64,000 bases of DNA from a bacterium. GTDB lineage: Bacteria > Pseudomonadota > Alphaproteobacteria > SP197. Each line of letters begins with the position of its first letter. Position 1 is the first letter of the stretch. The notes beneath the pieces were generated by a model. It searched no databases. It worked only from the letters and a program-made list of their open reading frames with translations, and was not told the origin of the DNA. The stretch lies in the NCBI GenBank assembly GCA_028821455.1, contig JAPPGE010000068.1, forward strand, positions 20,678 through 84,677. The letters run 5' to 3'. Below, one piece after another: positions 8,585 through 17,560 of the stretch. A program made the translations under genes and the position numbers.

Positions 8585-9943
8585 TCAAGCCGGTTGACGC
8601 CGCGTTTCCGGGAGTTCGGATTCGAGCAGCTTGAACCGGGAGGTGATGAAGGCGTCCCGTTCCCGACCACGCAACCGGTCACCCTCCGAAAGAACAGAGA
8701 CCACGCTTGCAAGCCGATCTTTCATCAGGACGGCATCGTCCTCCCCTGCAAGGGCGGGTATGCGCAGGATCGTGTCGCCCGACCACGTGGGGATCGGTCC
8801 CGGGCCGCCTTCGGTTGGCTGGCGGGGTTCACGGCCTTGGCCGAGGGCGCGGATGTCGCGGCGCAGACGCCGCCTGAACCGGGTCACGCCCTTGTCCGAT
8901 GTTGCCAGGTGTTCCTTGCCGTGAACGACGATCGGGCCAAGGCTTACCATGGCCTCGTAGTCACCGGGGTTGCGTTGGCGTTCCTCAGGCGGCCGGTCGA
9001 ATACCTCGCCCTGTTCCAGCTTCTCTATGTCGGCCGGATTGTTGTAGCGCACCGGGTCGGCCCGGTCACCGAAACAGGCCCAGGCGACAACCTTTGTGTT
9101 GCGATCGTCGACCGGAAGGCACCAGCGGAAGAACGTGTTGCGGCCAAAGTAGCGTATGCGTGTGCCGTCCATCTCATGAACTGCGCCTGACTGGGTCATG
9201 TTGGGCAACAGGTTTTCCTGTACGCGAAACCAGAGGTTGTCGCCTACGCGCCGGGTGATCGTGCAGTAAACGGACTGATCGTTCTCATGATATGTCACAT
9301 CGCCCAGAATTCCCCAGTTCTCGGAGAATTGCGGTCCGTTGACGAGGGTATGGAGAAACATGGAGTGAACGGGATCGACGCCGTTCTCGGTCACCTGGAG
9401 CCAGTTGCAGGGGAAGGAACAGGTGTAGGGAACCATCTCGACACCCGGTGTATCGAACGTGTCGAAGACTGGAAACATCGGCTGCAGGTCGGGCGGACCC
9501 ATGTAGGCAAAGATTAGTCCCTTGTACTCCCGCACCGGATAGGCGCCCTGGCACACCGTTCTGTAGAGCGGCGAATTGCGGGGTTCGGCCGGAGCCTCCA
9601 GCAACGTGCCATCGATGTCGTAGAGCCAGCCGTGATAGCAGCACCGGATACCTCGTTCCTCGACACGGCCATATTCAAGCGACGCCCGACGATGGGCACA
9701 GTGTTTCCTGAGCAGCCCGAGTCGACCTGACCGGTCCCGGAACAGAACAAGGTCTTCGTCCAGAATCCTGATGGCGAGCGGCAGGTCCCCGAGTTCCGAT
9801 ACCAGGGCAATGCCATGCCAGAAACGCCGCAGATATTCACCTGCCGGCGTCCCGTGCCCTACAAGGGTGAGTTCAGGGTCCGCGCTTGCATCTTCGCGAT
9901 CATGGTAGGCCGTGTACCGTGTACCAGGTGTGGAATCATGCAT
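8585..9943 (-). CDS. Rieske non-heme iron oxygenase, large subunit
   Basis: 452 aa from the ATG at 9943, chosen because AGGGAGG lies 7-8 bases upstream; the open frame extends to 9976. Rieske [2Fe-2S] ligands are Cys82-x-His84 and Cys101-x-x-His104. The catalytic mononuclear iron motif is ENGVDPVHSMFLH, with His193 and His198. This places it in the phthalate/vanillate-type oxygenase family, which hydroxylates or demethylates substrates using electrons from a separate reductase. No reductase is adjacent; the only candidate in the window is the PDR/VanB-type protein at 21335-22297. Given the surrounding betaine and amine genes it could be an N- or O-demethylase, but aromatic substrates cannot be excluded. 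Confidence 0.88.
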   Translation of the reverse strand: MHDSTPGTRYTAYHDREDASADPELTLVGHGTPAGEYLRRFWHGIALVSELGDLPLAIRILDEDLVLFRDRSGRLGLLRKHCAHRRASLEYGRVEERGIRCCYHGWLYDIDGTLLEAPAEPRNSPLYRTVCQGAYPVREYKGLIFAYMGPPDLQPMFPVFDTFDTPGVEMVPYTCSFPCNWLQVTENGVDPVHSMFLHTLVNGPQFSENWGILGDVTYHENDQSVYCTITRRVGDNLWFRVQENLLPNMTQSGAVHEMDGTRIRYFGRNTFFRWCLPVDDRNTKVVAWACFGDRADPVRYNNPADIEKLEQGEVFDRPPEERQRNPGDYEAMVSLGPIVVHGKEHLATSDKGVTRFRRRLRRDIRALGQGREPRQPTEGGPGPIPTWSGDTILRIPALAGEDDAVLMKDRLASVVSVLSEGDRLRGRERDAFITSRFKLLESELPETRRQPA

Positions 9944-10193
9944 GACGGAGCCTCCCTGAACCGGTTTGACTGTCATGTGACATCATACTCCCATGAAACC
10001 GGGAACACGGCGCGCCACCAGCGACAGGAGCCGGAAAGCCGCGACGCCGGAGGCTGTCCCCTGAAACGGAGCATGAGACCAATGTGGCAATCAGGCAAAG
10101 AGGGGCCGTCGCCGCGGCAGGGCCGGCGTTCATATGCGGTCCGAATGGTCCGTTTGTCATTGTGAAGTCCGATGTCGCTCTTGAAATCGCATG

Positions 10194-11744
10194 TCAATCG
10201 CTCTTGCTGCTTCCCTGCACGATCCTGTCAATCACCATGGCACACAGGAGAATGGCCAGCCCTGCGAGAAGGCCATCGCCGACGGCGGCGTACTGGAGCG
10301 CGGTCAAGACATCGCCGCCGAGGCCCTTGGCGCCGATGAGGGAGGCAATGACCACCATGGAGAGACACATCAGAATGGTCTGGTTGATGCCAGTCATGAT
10401 CGAAGGAAGTGCCAGAGGCAGATCGACCTTGAAGAGGAGGAACCAGCGGGTCGCCCCATAGGCGAGCGCCGCTTCGCGCACGGAGTGGGGGACACCCTGC
10501 AGGCCGAGTGCCGTCAGGCGCACCACCGGAGGAATGCCGAACATCAGCGTCGCCACGATGCCCGCAGGCTTGCCAATCCCGAAGAGGGCGATCACCGGGA
10601 TGAGGTAGACGAAGGCAGGCATGGTCTGCATGAAGTCAAGAACGGGCCGGACAACACCGTAGAACTTCGCGTTGCGGCCGCAGACGATGCCGAGCGGAAT
10701 GCCGAAGAGGATGCACAGGAAGGCTGCCGTGCCGAGCAGGGCCACGGTGGCCATGCTTTCCTCCCAGAAGCCAAGGACGGCAAGATAGGCAAGTGCGGCC
10801 CCGGTCATGATGGCCACCCGCCAGCCAGCGAGCTGTCTGGCGAGAACGAGGATGACGATCATGATGATGGGCCAGGGTGTCTCGACCAGTGTCAGTTCGA
10901 GTCCGTCCAGGACAATCCGGATTGTACGCGTGATGCCGAAGAAGGCTGTTTCGAAGGTCTCGGCGAACCACTCCATCGTGTTGTCGAGCCAGCGGGCGCT
11001 GTCGACCCGCACGGCGTTGCCAGCCGGGACACGGGAAAGCCAGTCGGGCGCCTCGGGAGACGAGAAGCGGTAGACGATCATCGGATAGGCAATGAGTACG
11101 AGAAGACCAGCAGCGGCGCCTCGCAGGCGATTGAATGTGCCATCGACCGCCCGGTCCGATCGCCAGCGTACAAAGCGGCGCTCGAGAAACAGGTTGGCCA
11201 GCATGCCCTCGGCGACCTTCACGAACAGGAGGAGGCCAAGGCCAATCGCCAGATAGAAAGGCGCCCCTGCCGCCGCGGCAAGGGCAATCTGCTCGGCCTT
11301 GTCTGCCGCGGCCGCGATGGACTCGGCGGACTCCAGGAGTTTGTCGGCGTGACTGGCTCCTTCGGCGAAGGCCTGTTCGGCGTCCGTGAAGCGTTGGGCG
11401 GCCTGTTCGCGCAACCGGCTGGCGCGCGCAGCCTCTTCGTAGCCCAGGTTGCCGAAGAGCCCGAAGCCGACCTGAACCAGGGCCACCATCTCGGCGAAGA
11501 ACGACACCCAGAAGGGTCCGGAAAGACCCCGCGCTCCCATCCATACGGGCCCCAGCAGCGCGGCCGCCCAGTTGAAGGACCAGACAAATCCCCTGGAACG
11601 TTCGAGCCGGTCGAACTCCAGTCCATAGTAGGCGCCACTGCTGCCGGCAAATTCGCGGGCCAGATCCGGCAGCGAGTCATCGTGTGATGCCGAAGTCCTG
11701 TCCCCGGCCATTCTGTGGTCGTGCGTCCCTTGGGCCATGATCAT
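10194..11744 (-). CDS. ABC transporter permease, glycine betaine/proline (ProW/OpuAB) type, with long N-terminal extension
   Basis: 516 aa inner-membrane permease. The C-terminal part (about 290-510) is a classic binding-protein-dependent transport domain. It contains PLGIVCGRN, FMQTMPAFVYLIPVIALFG and the EAA-type loop REAALAYGATRWFLLFKVDLP that contacts the ATPase. The first ~280 residues are extra compared with a typical ProW. They contain two or three hydrophobic segments (around 58-95 and 160-180, then 205-225), separated by an Ala-rich, helix-prone soluble stretch (105-155). The start codon overlaps the stop of the ATPase gene (ATGA, 11741-11744), so translation is coupled. It forms an importer with the ATPase and binding protein upstream, probably for a betaine-like solute. 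Confidence 0.88.
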   Translation of the reverse strand: MIMAQGTHDHRMAGDRTSASHDDSLPDLAREFAGSSGAYYGLEFDRLERSRGFVWSFNWAAALLGPVWMGARGLSGPFWVSFFAEMVALVQVGFGLFGNLGYEEAARASRLREQAAQRFTDAEQAFAEGASHADKLLESAESIAAAADKAEQIALAAAAGAPFYLAIGLGLLLFVKVAEGMLANLFLERRFVRWRSDRAVDGTFNRLRGAAAGLLVLIAYPMIVYRFSSPEAPDWLSRVPAGNAVRVDSARWLDNTMEWFAETFETAFFGITRTIRIVLDGLELTLVETPWPIIMIVILVLARQLAGWRVAIMTGAALAYLAVLGFWEESMATVALLGTAAFLCILFGIPLGIVCGRNAKFYGVVRPVLDFMQTMPAFVYLIPVIALFGIGKPAGIVATLMFGIPPVVRLTALGLQGVPHSVREAALAYGATRWFLLFKVDLPLALPSIMTGINQTILMCLSMVVIASLIGAKGLGGDVLTALQYAAVGDGLLAGLAILLCAMVIDRIVQGSSKSD

Positions 11745-12799
11745 GCGCTTCCCTTGATGCCACGCAACAACGTGCGTTTGTCGATGATGCCGACCGGAAT
11801 GGCGTTCTCATCTGTTACGAGGATGGGCTGATCCGTTTCAGCCGCAACATCGATAATCTCCGAGAGCAGGCTGTCGTTGCCCACCTTCGGGAGATCTCCG
11901 ACATCGGGACGGGTTCCGGTGCGGGATGCGAACACGTCGATCGGTTCCATGAGCGATCGGGCGTGGAGCAGGTTGAGACGCGATATGTGGGCGACGAAGT
12001 CGGCGACATAGTCGTCCTTCGGGTTGGTGACGATCTCTTCCGCCCGCCCTGTCTGCACGATTTCGCCATCCTTCATGATGGCGATCCTGTTCCCGATCCT
12101 TATGGCCTCATCGAGATCGTGTGTGATGAACACGGTGGTCTTTCCCAGCCGGCGGGACAGCTCCATGAAATCGCTCTGCAGCTGGCGGCGGATGAGGGGA
12201 TCAAGCGCACTGAAGGGTTCATCCATCAGCAGGAAGACGGGGTCGGCTGCTATCGCACGGGCAAGTCCGACGCGCTGCTGCATGCCACCGGACAATTCGT
12301 CGCAGTATCGGTCGCCCCAACCGTCAAGTCCAACCATCGCGAGGGCCTGCTCGGCGATACCGTAACGCCGGTGCTTGGTCACGCCCTGGATCTCCATGGG
12401 CAGAGCAACATTGTCCCGCACCGTGCGATGGGGAAGCAGGGCGAAATTCTGAAACACCATGCCGATCTTGCGCGATCGCAGTTCGCGCAGTTCTGCCGGT
12501 GTCTTGGTCATGACGTTTTCGCCATCGACGATGACCTCCCCGCTGGTGGGCTCGAGAAGCCGGTTTATGTGGCGAACCAGTGTCGACTTGCCACTGCCCG
12601 AGAGACCCATGACGCAGAAGATTTCGCCACGGCTGACGGTGATGTTGGCGTCGGCAACCCCGACGACGCAGCCGAACTGGTCGAGAACCTGGTCCTTTGT
12701 GAGGCCGCGTTCGCGAATGGCGCGCAACGCCGCTTGGGCACTGTCCCCGAAGATCTTGTAGACGTGACGGAGAACGATGGCGTCGTTCGGATCAGCCAA
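11741..12799 (-). CDS. ABC transporter ATP-binding protein, glycine betaine/proline (ProV/OpuAA) type
   Basis: 352 aa. The nucleotide-binding domain shows Walker A GLSGSGKST (65-73), signature LSGGMQQR (169-176), Walker B FLLMDEP (189-195) and the switch histidine in VFITHDLDEA. The spacing before Walker A, with the FG..VVGV segment, is typical of the ProV/OpuAA subgroup. A C-terminal tail (about 275-352) ends in a CBS-like half motif (QPILVTDENAIPVGIIDKRTLLRGI), the domain used by this subgroup to sense ionic strength or nucleotides. It powers the permease downstream, whose start overlaps its stop by four bases. The binding protein gene lies 135 bp upstream in the same direction. Confidence 0.92.
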   Translation of the reverse strand: MADPNDAIVLRHVYKIFGDSAQAALRAIRERGLTKDQVLDQFGCVVGVADANITVSRGEIFCVMGLSGSGKSTLVRHINRLLEPTSGEVIVDGENVMTKTPAELRELRSRKIGMVFQNFALLPHRTVRDNVALPMEIQGVTKHRRYGIAEQALAMVGLDGWGDRYCDELSGGMQQRVGLARAIAADPVFLLMDEPFSALDPLIRRQLQSDFMELSRRLGKTTVFITHDLDEAIRIGNRIAIMKDGEIVQTGRAEEIVTNPKDDYVADFVAHISRLNLLHARSLMEPIDVFASRTGTRPDVGDLPKVGNDSLLSEIIDVAAETDQPILVTDENAIPVGIIDKRTLLRGIKGSA

Positions 12800-12934
12800 G
12801 GGTCAGTGCCTCCGCGGCTGAAGCGGACGTGGCAGCGTCGAACCGGCTGCCGGGTTGCATGGATACCGCAGGGAGCGGATTGCTGCCTCCGCCCCGGGGC
12901 CGGCCGCTATCGACCGACCCCTGTCAGGCTGATG

Positions 12935-13897
12935 TCACTGGCCGACCCAGGACTGGACGGTCTCGGAGTTGGCCTCGACCCATTCGCTGGCAATTTCCAG
13001 AGGATCGCGCTCATTGACGACCAGTTCATAGGCGAAGGCATTGATGTCCTCCGCGCTGAGCTGGATGTTCTGCAGCAGTTGCACGAGCGCGGGCTGCCTT
13101 TCTTCCAGTGCCGCCACGTAACCGATGCGGATCGTGGTTTCCGGGTAGCCTGAAGACACCGAGGAAAGATTGTACCAGTCGGGATCGGCGTTCGGCTGCA
13201 CCATGACGAACTTGTCCGGATCATGGGCCGGTTCGTCGAGCAGGGAGAGATTGTAGAGGGTGAAGTTGTGATGGGGCCCGTAGCAATAGCCGACCCAGGC
13301 CCTGTCCGCATTGAATGCGCGATCGAGGCTCGCCGTGGCGACCGACTCTTCCGCCGCCTGCAATTCGAAGAACTCCTCGATCCCGTAGTCGCGGGCCCTG
13401 ATTCTCTCGATGTTGGTGCTTTGCCAGCCCTCCGAGCCGATCCAGATTTCGCCCATGCCGTCGCCATTGGAATCAAACAGCAAGGCGTTGTCCGGATTCG
13501 ACAGGTCAAACACCGACGTAACTCCCTGCTCGATGGCTGCCGGAGTCACACAGTATCCCTGCACGCCCATCCAGGGACGTTCGGAGAGGACAACAGAGCC
13601 CTTTTCGTCGACATAGGACGCAACCAGTCCGCCCTGGTTTGGCATCCAAACCTCGGTATGGATATCGACTTCGCCGTCCGCACGGTCCAGCGCTTCCCAG
13701 AGAACCGGAACGGCAAGCGGTGGGGCCAGTTCGACATTCAATCCCAGGGCGTGATCGGCTATGGCGCTGACCAGGAATGCGGAAGCGCGGCCACCGGGAA
13801 AGTTCCAGTCGACAACCCTGGCATCCTGTGCCGCTGCCGAACCCACGAGGCTGGCCACCACGAGTCCCGCGAGTGTGGTTTTGGACATTCTTGACAT
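12935..13897 (-). CDS. Periplasmic glycine betaine/choline-type substrate-binding protein (OpuAC family)
   Basis: 320 aa. It begins with a cleavable signal peptide (MSRMSKTT, hydrophobic core LAGLVVASLVG, cleavage near SAAAQD), so the mature protein is periplasmic. The rest has the OpuAC/ProX fold pattern, with aromatic residues (Trp30, Trp69, Trp84, Trp109 region) of the kind that cage a quaternary ammonium head group. A strong AAGGAGG box precedes the ATG at 13897. It is the first gene of the three-gene importer. Its ligand is likely a betaine, carnitine or choline-like compound. That fits the demethylase cluster nearby, but the cage residues were assigned by eye only. Confidence 0.87.
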   Translation of the reverse strand: MSRMSKTTLAGLVVASLVGSAAAQDARVVDWNFPGGRASAFLVSAIADHALGLNVELAPPLAVPVLWEALDRADGEVDIHTEVWMPNQGGLVASYVDEKGSVVLSERPWMGVQGYCVTPAAIEQGVTSVFDLSNPDNALLFDSNGDGMGEIWIGSEGWQSTNIERIRARDYGIEEFFELQAAEESVATASLDRAFNADRAWVGYCYGPHHNFTLYNLSLLDEPAHDPDKFVMVQPNADPDWYNLSSVSSGYPETTIRIGYVAALEERQPALVQLLQNIQLSAEDINAFAYELVVNERDPLEIASEWVEANSETVQSWVGQ

Positions 13898-14081
13898 GCA
13901 TCCCTCCTTGCGTGGTGGGCGTGCCGGTCAAGATTGTCGGACCAACCGCCCGATCGTTTGCACTGTGATCGATCTTGCATTCGATCACGATGCGGCTCCC
14001 TGGTTGAACGACGGGAACCTTGTTGCCTGAAACCGTGCATGAGATGGCCGGTGTTTGCAACCAGGGACGGGCCCCGCTGGT

Positions 14082-14393
14082 TCAGCCCTTCACCACCGCG
14101 CCGATCACGTTGTCGACGACAATGGGCGTATCGAAGAACCGTATGTCCGGTTCGGCACCGTACACCTCCCGCGCCTGTTCGCGAAATGCCGGACCGTGCC
14201 ACTTTTCCGCAGCCTCCCTGGTCTTCCACAGGTAGACACCACCGACCAGGCCGCTTTCGATGTCGAGAATGTAGTTCTTTCTGATCAGGTCCGGATTGTC
14301 GGCCCAGACCCGGGCGGAGGCATCAAAGCGCTCCAGGATATCCTCACGTGTCAGGTTGCCCGGCAGGCGCAAAGTGACGATTTCGGTGATCAC
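14082..14393 (-). CDS. Small ABM/YdhR-like monooxygenase-fold protein
   Basis: 103 aa starting at a GTG (14393) that overlaps the TGA of the hydrolase gene (GTGA), so the two are translationally coupled. The open frame runs further upstream but only inside the hydrolase gene. The sequence is of the dimeric alpha+beta barrel type: ITEIVTLRLP at the start, a central YILDIESGLVGGVYLWKTRE strand-turn-strand, and AAEKWHGPAFREQAREVYG helix. Such proteins are antibiotic-biosynthesis-monooxygenase-like or YdhR-like; many are of unknown function. Coupling to an alpha/beta hydrolase and, upstream, to a ThDP enzyme suggests one small catabolic operon. Confidence 0.75.
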   Translation of the reverse strand: MITEIVTLRLPGNLTREDILERFDASARVWADNPDLIRKNYILDIESGLVGGVYLWKTREAAEKWHGPAFREQAREVYGAEPDIRFFDTPIVVDNVIGAVVKG

Positions 14394-15232
14394 GGATGCC
14401 GCGCCCGCTGGGCCTGCTTCGCCAAAGGTCCGAACACCGTGCCCAGAAATCCGAGAATCTCTGCATTCGCCCGCATCGCATCGAGAACCGGCATCATGTG
14501 ATGTTGTCCGGGCATGATGACGAGTTTCGAGACGGGAATCTCGGCTGCCATACGGCGAGCCATGTCCGGTGTCGAGCCATCGTCGTCCTCGCCGGTCATG
14601 ATGAGCGCGGGGCAGGAAACGGCGCCAAGCCGTCCCACCAACTCCGCCCCGGTGGAGACAAAGACGCGATGGGCTTTGCATTTGGCCGTGAAGTTGCCGT
14701 CGAGGATCCATCCCAGAATCTCCCTGACAGTTTCCGGCCGTTCCGCATGATCTGCCGCGGTGAACCAGCGCTCGCGTCCCGATTCGATGGCGTGTTCGGC
14801 GCCCAAGGCACAATTCTGCTCGTAGCGATGTCTTACGCGTGCTGCCTGTTGCGTTGTGCGATCGTAAACGGTGTTCAGCAGCATCAGGCCACACAATTCG
14901 GTGTGTTGCCTGATCGCATAGGCCTGGGCAATCAGGCCTCCCATGGAAAACCCGCCTAGAACGGGACGACCGTCACCGCGAACCATGGTGACCACGTCGT
15001 GTATCTGGGCGACAAAGTCCTCGAGTGATCGCCGTCCGGCAGGATCCGGTGCGTCACCGTGTCCCCACATGTCGAAGCAGCAGACGCGGTAGTGCTCTGC
15101 CAGTGCCTCGACCTGGGACTCCCACATCCGGTGATCCATCAGGACGCCATGCGCCAGGATGACCGTGGGGCCGCGGCCGCTTGTCCAAACCGGCGTTCCG
15201 TTGGGTGTCGTGTGTCGTGTCTGTACGCACAT
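14390..15232 (-). CDS. Alpha/beta hydrolase
   Basis: 280 aa with the alpha/beta-hydrolase fold. It has the oxyanion segment ILAHGVLMDHRMW, the nucleophile elbow GGFSMGGLIAQ (GxSxGG), a C-terminal acid region GEDDDGSTP and the catalytic histidine in MPGQHHMMPV. Length and motifs fit the broad esterase/lactonase/haloperoxidase-like group, and the substrate cannot be named. It starts about 10 bases after the stop of the ThDP enzyme gene and its own stop overlaps the next gene. The three minus-strand genes (16921 to 14082) therefore look like one transcript. Confidence 0.85.
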   Translation of the reverse strand: MCVQTRHTTPNGTPVWTSGRGPTVILAHGVLMDHRMWESQVEALAEHYRVCCFDMWGHGDAPDPAGRRSLEDFVAQIHDVVTMVRGDGRPVLGGFSMGGLIAQAYAIRQHTELCGLMLLNTVYDRTTQQAARVRHRYEQNCALGAEHAIESGRERWFTAADHAERPETVREILGWILDGNFTAKCKAHRVFVSTGAELVGRLGAVSCPALIMTGEDDDGSTPDMARRMAAEIPVSKLVIMPGQHHMMPVLDAMRANAEILGFLGTVFGPLAKQAQRARHP

Positions 15233-15241
15233 CGGGCCGGC

Positions 15242-16921
15242 TCACCGCTGCAGGCGGTGGGTGAAGGAGTCCCGTCGGAACAGCGTCATGATGTCGGGAT
15301 CCACCTTGACGTGAATGATGACCGGCGAATCGGCGCGCAGGGCCTCGCTCAAGGCATCGGCCACACTTCCTGGTTCCTCGCAGTAGAAACCAGTGGCGCC
15401 ATACAGTCTGGCGAACTCGTCATAGCGGGGGTTAAGCGTGTCGCAACCGATGTAACGTCCCTGATAGTAGCTGCGCTGATAGGCTTTCTCCGCGCCCCAG
15501 CAACCGTTGTCCATGACCACGGTAATGGTGCTGATTCCGGACTGAACCGCAGTCGAGAACTCCCCCAGGACCATGCCGAAGCCGCCATCTCCGTGAAGGG
15601 AGATCACCGGACGACCGGGGTCCGCACACTTGGCGCCCAAGCCACAGGGGAACGAAAACCCGACCAGGCCGTAGTCCAGCGTGGTCAGCATGCTGGGCGC
15701 GCCGCCATTGTATCTGAGCTTGTCCGTGACCTGGAGGCAGAGTGTGCCGGCGTCAAGCGTGTAGAGGGCGTCGTCGGGCGCAGCCTGGCGCAGCTCTGCG
15801 AAAAGGCGGTCGGGTTTGAGTGGCATGGACGTGTCGTTGCCCGCTTCCTCGCGGATTTGCCACAACTCGTCAATCTGTTTGCAGATCCTGTCAGTCCATT
15901 CATGCCAGGGTATCTCGAAGCCAGCCATTTCTTCGGCCATTGCCTCGGCGGCAGAACCCGCATCGCCAAGCATTCCGATCTCGACGGGAAAGTGCCTGGC
16001 TAGGGCCGACGGGTCGATGTCGACCTGAATGATCTTCGCGTCCGCATTGATGTCATTGTAGGAAAAAAAGGTGGTGTTGAAGGAAAGCCGGGTACCGAGC
16101 GCCAGGATGACATCGGCGTTGCGGGTCGCTGAACTTGCCACTTCGTTGCCTCGTGGCCCGACCTGTCCGGCATAGAGCCGATGATGGCCGGGCACGACAT
16201 CCGGGTGACCGGCTGACGCAACGACCGGAATCCGGCAGTGTTCTGACAGGTGACAGACCGCATCGGAGCCGTGTCCCCACTTGACTCCGGCACCGGCGAG
16301 AATGACCGGTGAACAGGCGGACCTGAGCACGTCGCAGGCACGTGTGATCGCAGACGGATTGATGGTCCCGACCGGCGACCCCGCGTTGTAGTCCGGCGCT
16401 CTGATCTGGGCTTCGGTCTGGGCCGAAAACAGGTCGCGGGGGATGTTGACCACCACCGGTCCACGCCGGCCTGATGTCGCGGACTGCAGTGCTTCCGTGA
16501 TTGCCATGCCGAGCCGGTCAGGGTTCATGACGGTGATGGTGCGCTTGACCACGGGAGAGAACAGGTTGTGCTGGTCGACCTCCTGCATCGTGTCGCGATG
16601 AAAGTGGCTTGAAGTCACCAGTCCGGTAATCGCCACAACCGGAGAATAGGCCAGCTTTGCCTGTGCGAGGCCGGTTACCATGTTGACGGAGCCGGGACCG
16701 GCCTGGCCAGCCAGGAAAACACCGGGCGTGCCCTTTACCCTGCCGAAACCGTCGGCCATGTGGACGCCGGATGCCTCGTGCCGGACACCGATGTAGGTGA
16801 TGTCGTCCTGCACGTCGTAGAGCGCGTCATACACCTCCATCGTTGTTGAACCGAGGAGGCCGAAGACATGCGATATGCCGGCGATACGCAACGCCTCCAC
16901 AACGGCGGCTCCGCCATACAT
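15242..16921 (-). CDS. Thiamine diphosphate-dependent enzyme, acetolactate synthase/sulfoacetaldehyde acetyltransferase-like
   Basis: 559 aa from the ATG at 16921, which puts the family-typical GGAAVVEALRIAGISHVFG at the N-terminus with a GGGGAG box about 10 bases upstream. The frame is open to 17008. The catalytic glutamate lies in VRHEASGVHMADGF; the ThDP/Mg motif is GDGGFG followed by DNGCWGAEK. The overall architecture is TPP_N, central and TPP_C. WGAEK followed by an aromatic/Arg-rich segment, and the C-terminal LFRRDSF, recall sulfoacetaldehyde acetyltransferase (Xsc) more than acetolactate synthase, although the match is from memory and partial. Downstream are a hydrolase and an ABM-type protein. 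General assignment as a ThDP lyase/synthase is firm; the reaction is not. Confidence 0.82.
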   Translation of the reverse strand: MYGGAAVVEALRIAGISHVFGLLGSTTMEVYDALYDVQDDITYIGVRHEASGVHMADGFGRVKGTPGVFLAGQAGPGSVNMVTGLAQAKLAYSPVVAITGLVTSSHFHRDTMQEVDQHNLFSPVVKRTITVMNPDRLGMAITEALQSATSGRRGPVVVNIPRDLFSAQTEAQIRAPDYNAGSPVGTINPSAITRACDVLRSACSPVILAGAGVKWGHGSDAVCHLSEHCRIPVVASAGHPDVVPGHHRLYAGQVGPRGNEVASSATRNADVILALGTRLSFNTTFFSYNDINADAKIIQVDIDPSALARHFPVEIGMLGDAGSAAEAMAEEMAGFEIPWHEWTDRICKQIDELWQIREEAGNDTSMPLKPDRLFAELRQAAPDDALYTLDAGTLCLQVTDKLRYNGGAPSMLTTLDYGLVGFSFPCGLGAKCADPGRPVISLHGDGGFGMVLGEFSTAVQSGISTITVVMDNGCWGAEKAYQRSYYQGRYIGCDTLNPRYDEFARLYGATGFYCEEPGSVADALSEALRADSPVIIHVKVDPDIMTLFRRDSFTHRLQR

Positions 16922-17205
16922 TCCCGTTGCTCCCCTGGTTCGACGACCGTGATGACTTGGAACCTTCCGGCCCATCCCGTATCCACCGTCACGGGTGGCC
17001 GGGACCAAGGAGTGTATGCGTCCCTACGCGCAGATGTCGATGAATCCAGCCACGCAAGGATGTGACCCTGCCCGATCCTCGAGCCATCGATGAGCGGGGT
17101 GTCGCGACCTCGTAGAAGATATCAAGGTCATTCAGCGGGTCGGTGGGCTCAGTCTCCCTTCTGCTGCAGTGTCCCGTGAAGTTCAGAGGATGCTGAACCG
17201 CTTGT

Positions 17206-17444
17206 GGCTCGGCATTCCGTTATGGACCGCGGGGGGCGACCTGACCTATTGATGGCGTCTTCACATGTCAGAATGTCGTGGAGCGAGGCGATGGTCTGGA
17301 CCGACGAGATGATCCGCTAACTCGAGGAGTGGTGGGCCATGGGCACCAGCGCATCGGTCATAGGAAAGGAGCTTGGTGTTTCCAAGAACGCGGTGATCGG
17401 CAAGTCGCGCCGTCTGACGCTGCCGGTACGGCCATCGCCGATTC
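17206..17444 (+). repeat. Direct repeat, copy 1 (gcrA 5' region and leader)
   Basis: About 239 bp that match 18613-18850 nearly base for base, with a single 1-bp indel in the leader and roughly 10% substitutions. The match begins at GGCTCGGCATTC and ends near the CCATCGCCGATT/CCATCACCGATC junction. It covers the upstream leader and the first ~50 codons of gcrA. The two copies lie in the same orientation and flank a mazEF-like toxin-antitoxin pair. Confidence 0.85.
17291..17444 (+). pseudogene. Truncated gcrA-like pseudogene
   Basis: Starting at ATG 17291 this reads MVWTDEMIR and then meets a TAA stop at 17318-17320, where the intact gene (18697) has CAG. Beyond the stop the frame continues with clear GcrA sequence (GTSASVIGKELGVSKNAVIGKSRRLTLP). 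It loses all similarity near 17444, so the C-terminal zinc-like Cys/His part is missing. It is therefore a broken partial copy, not an alternative gene. A late internal ATG (17339) would restart the frame but still lacks the C-terminal half. Confidence 0.82.
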
Positions 17445-17560
17445 CTCGCGATTTTCGTTACCGTGTGTTCAGCCATCAAGTTCAACAATTCAAACGCGTC
17501 AATAACCGTAACGAGGATGTGGGCGGTCTACGAAGATACGGAAGGTCGCCTTTCCGGAAA

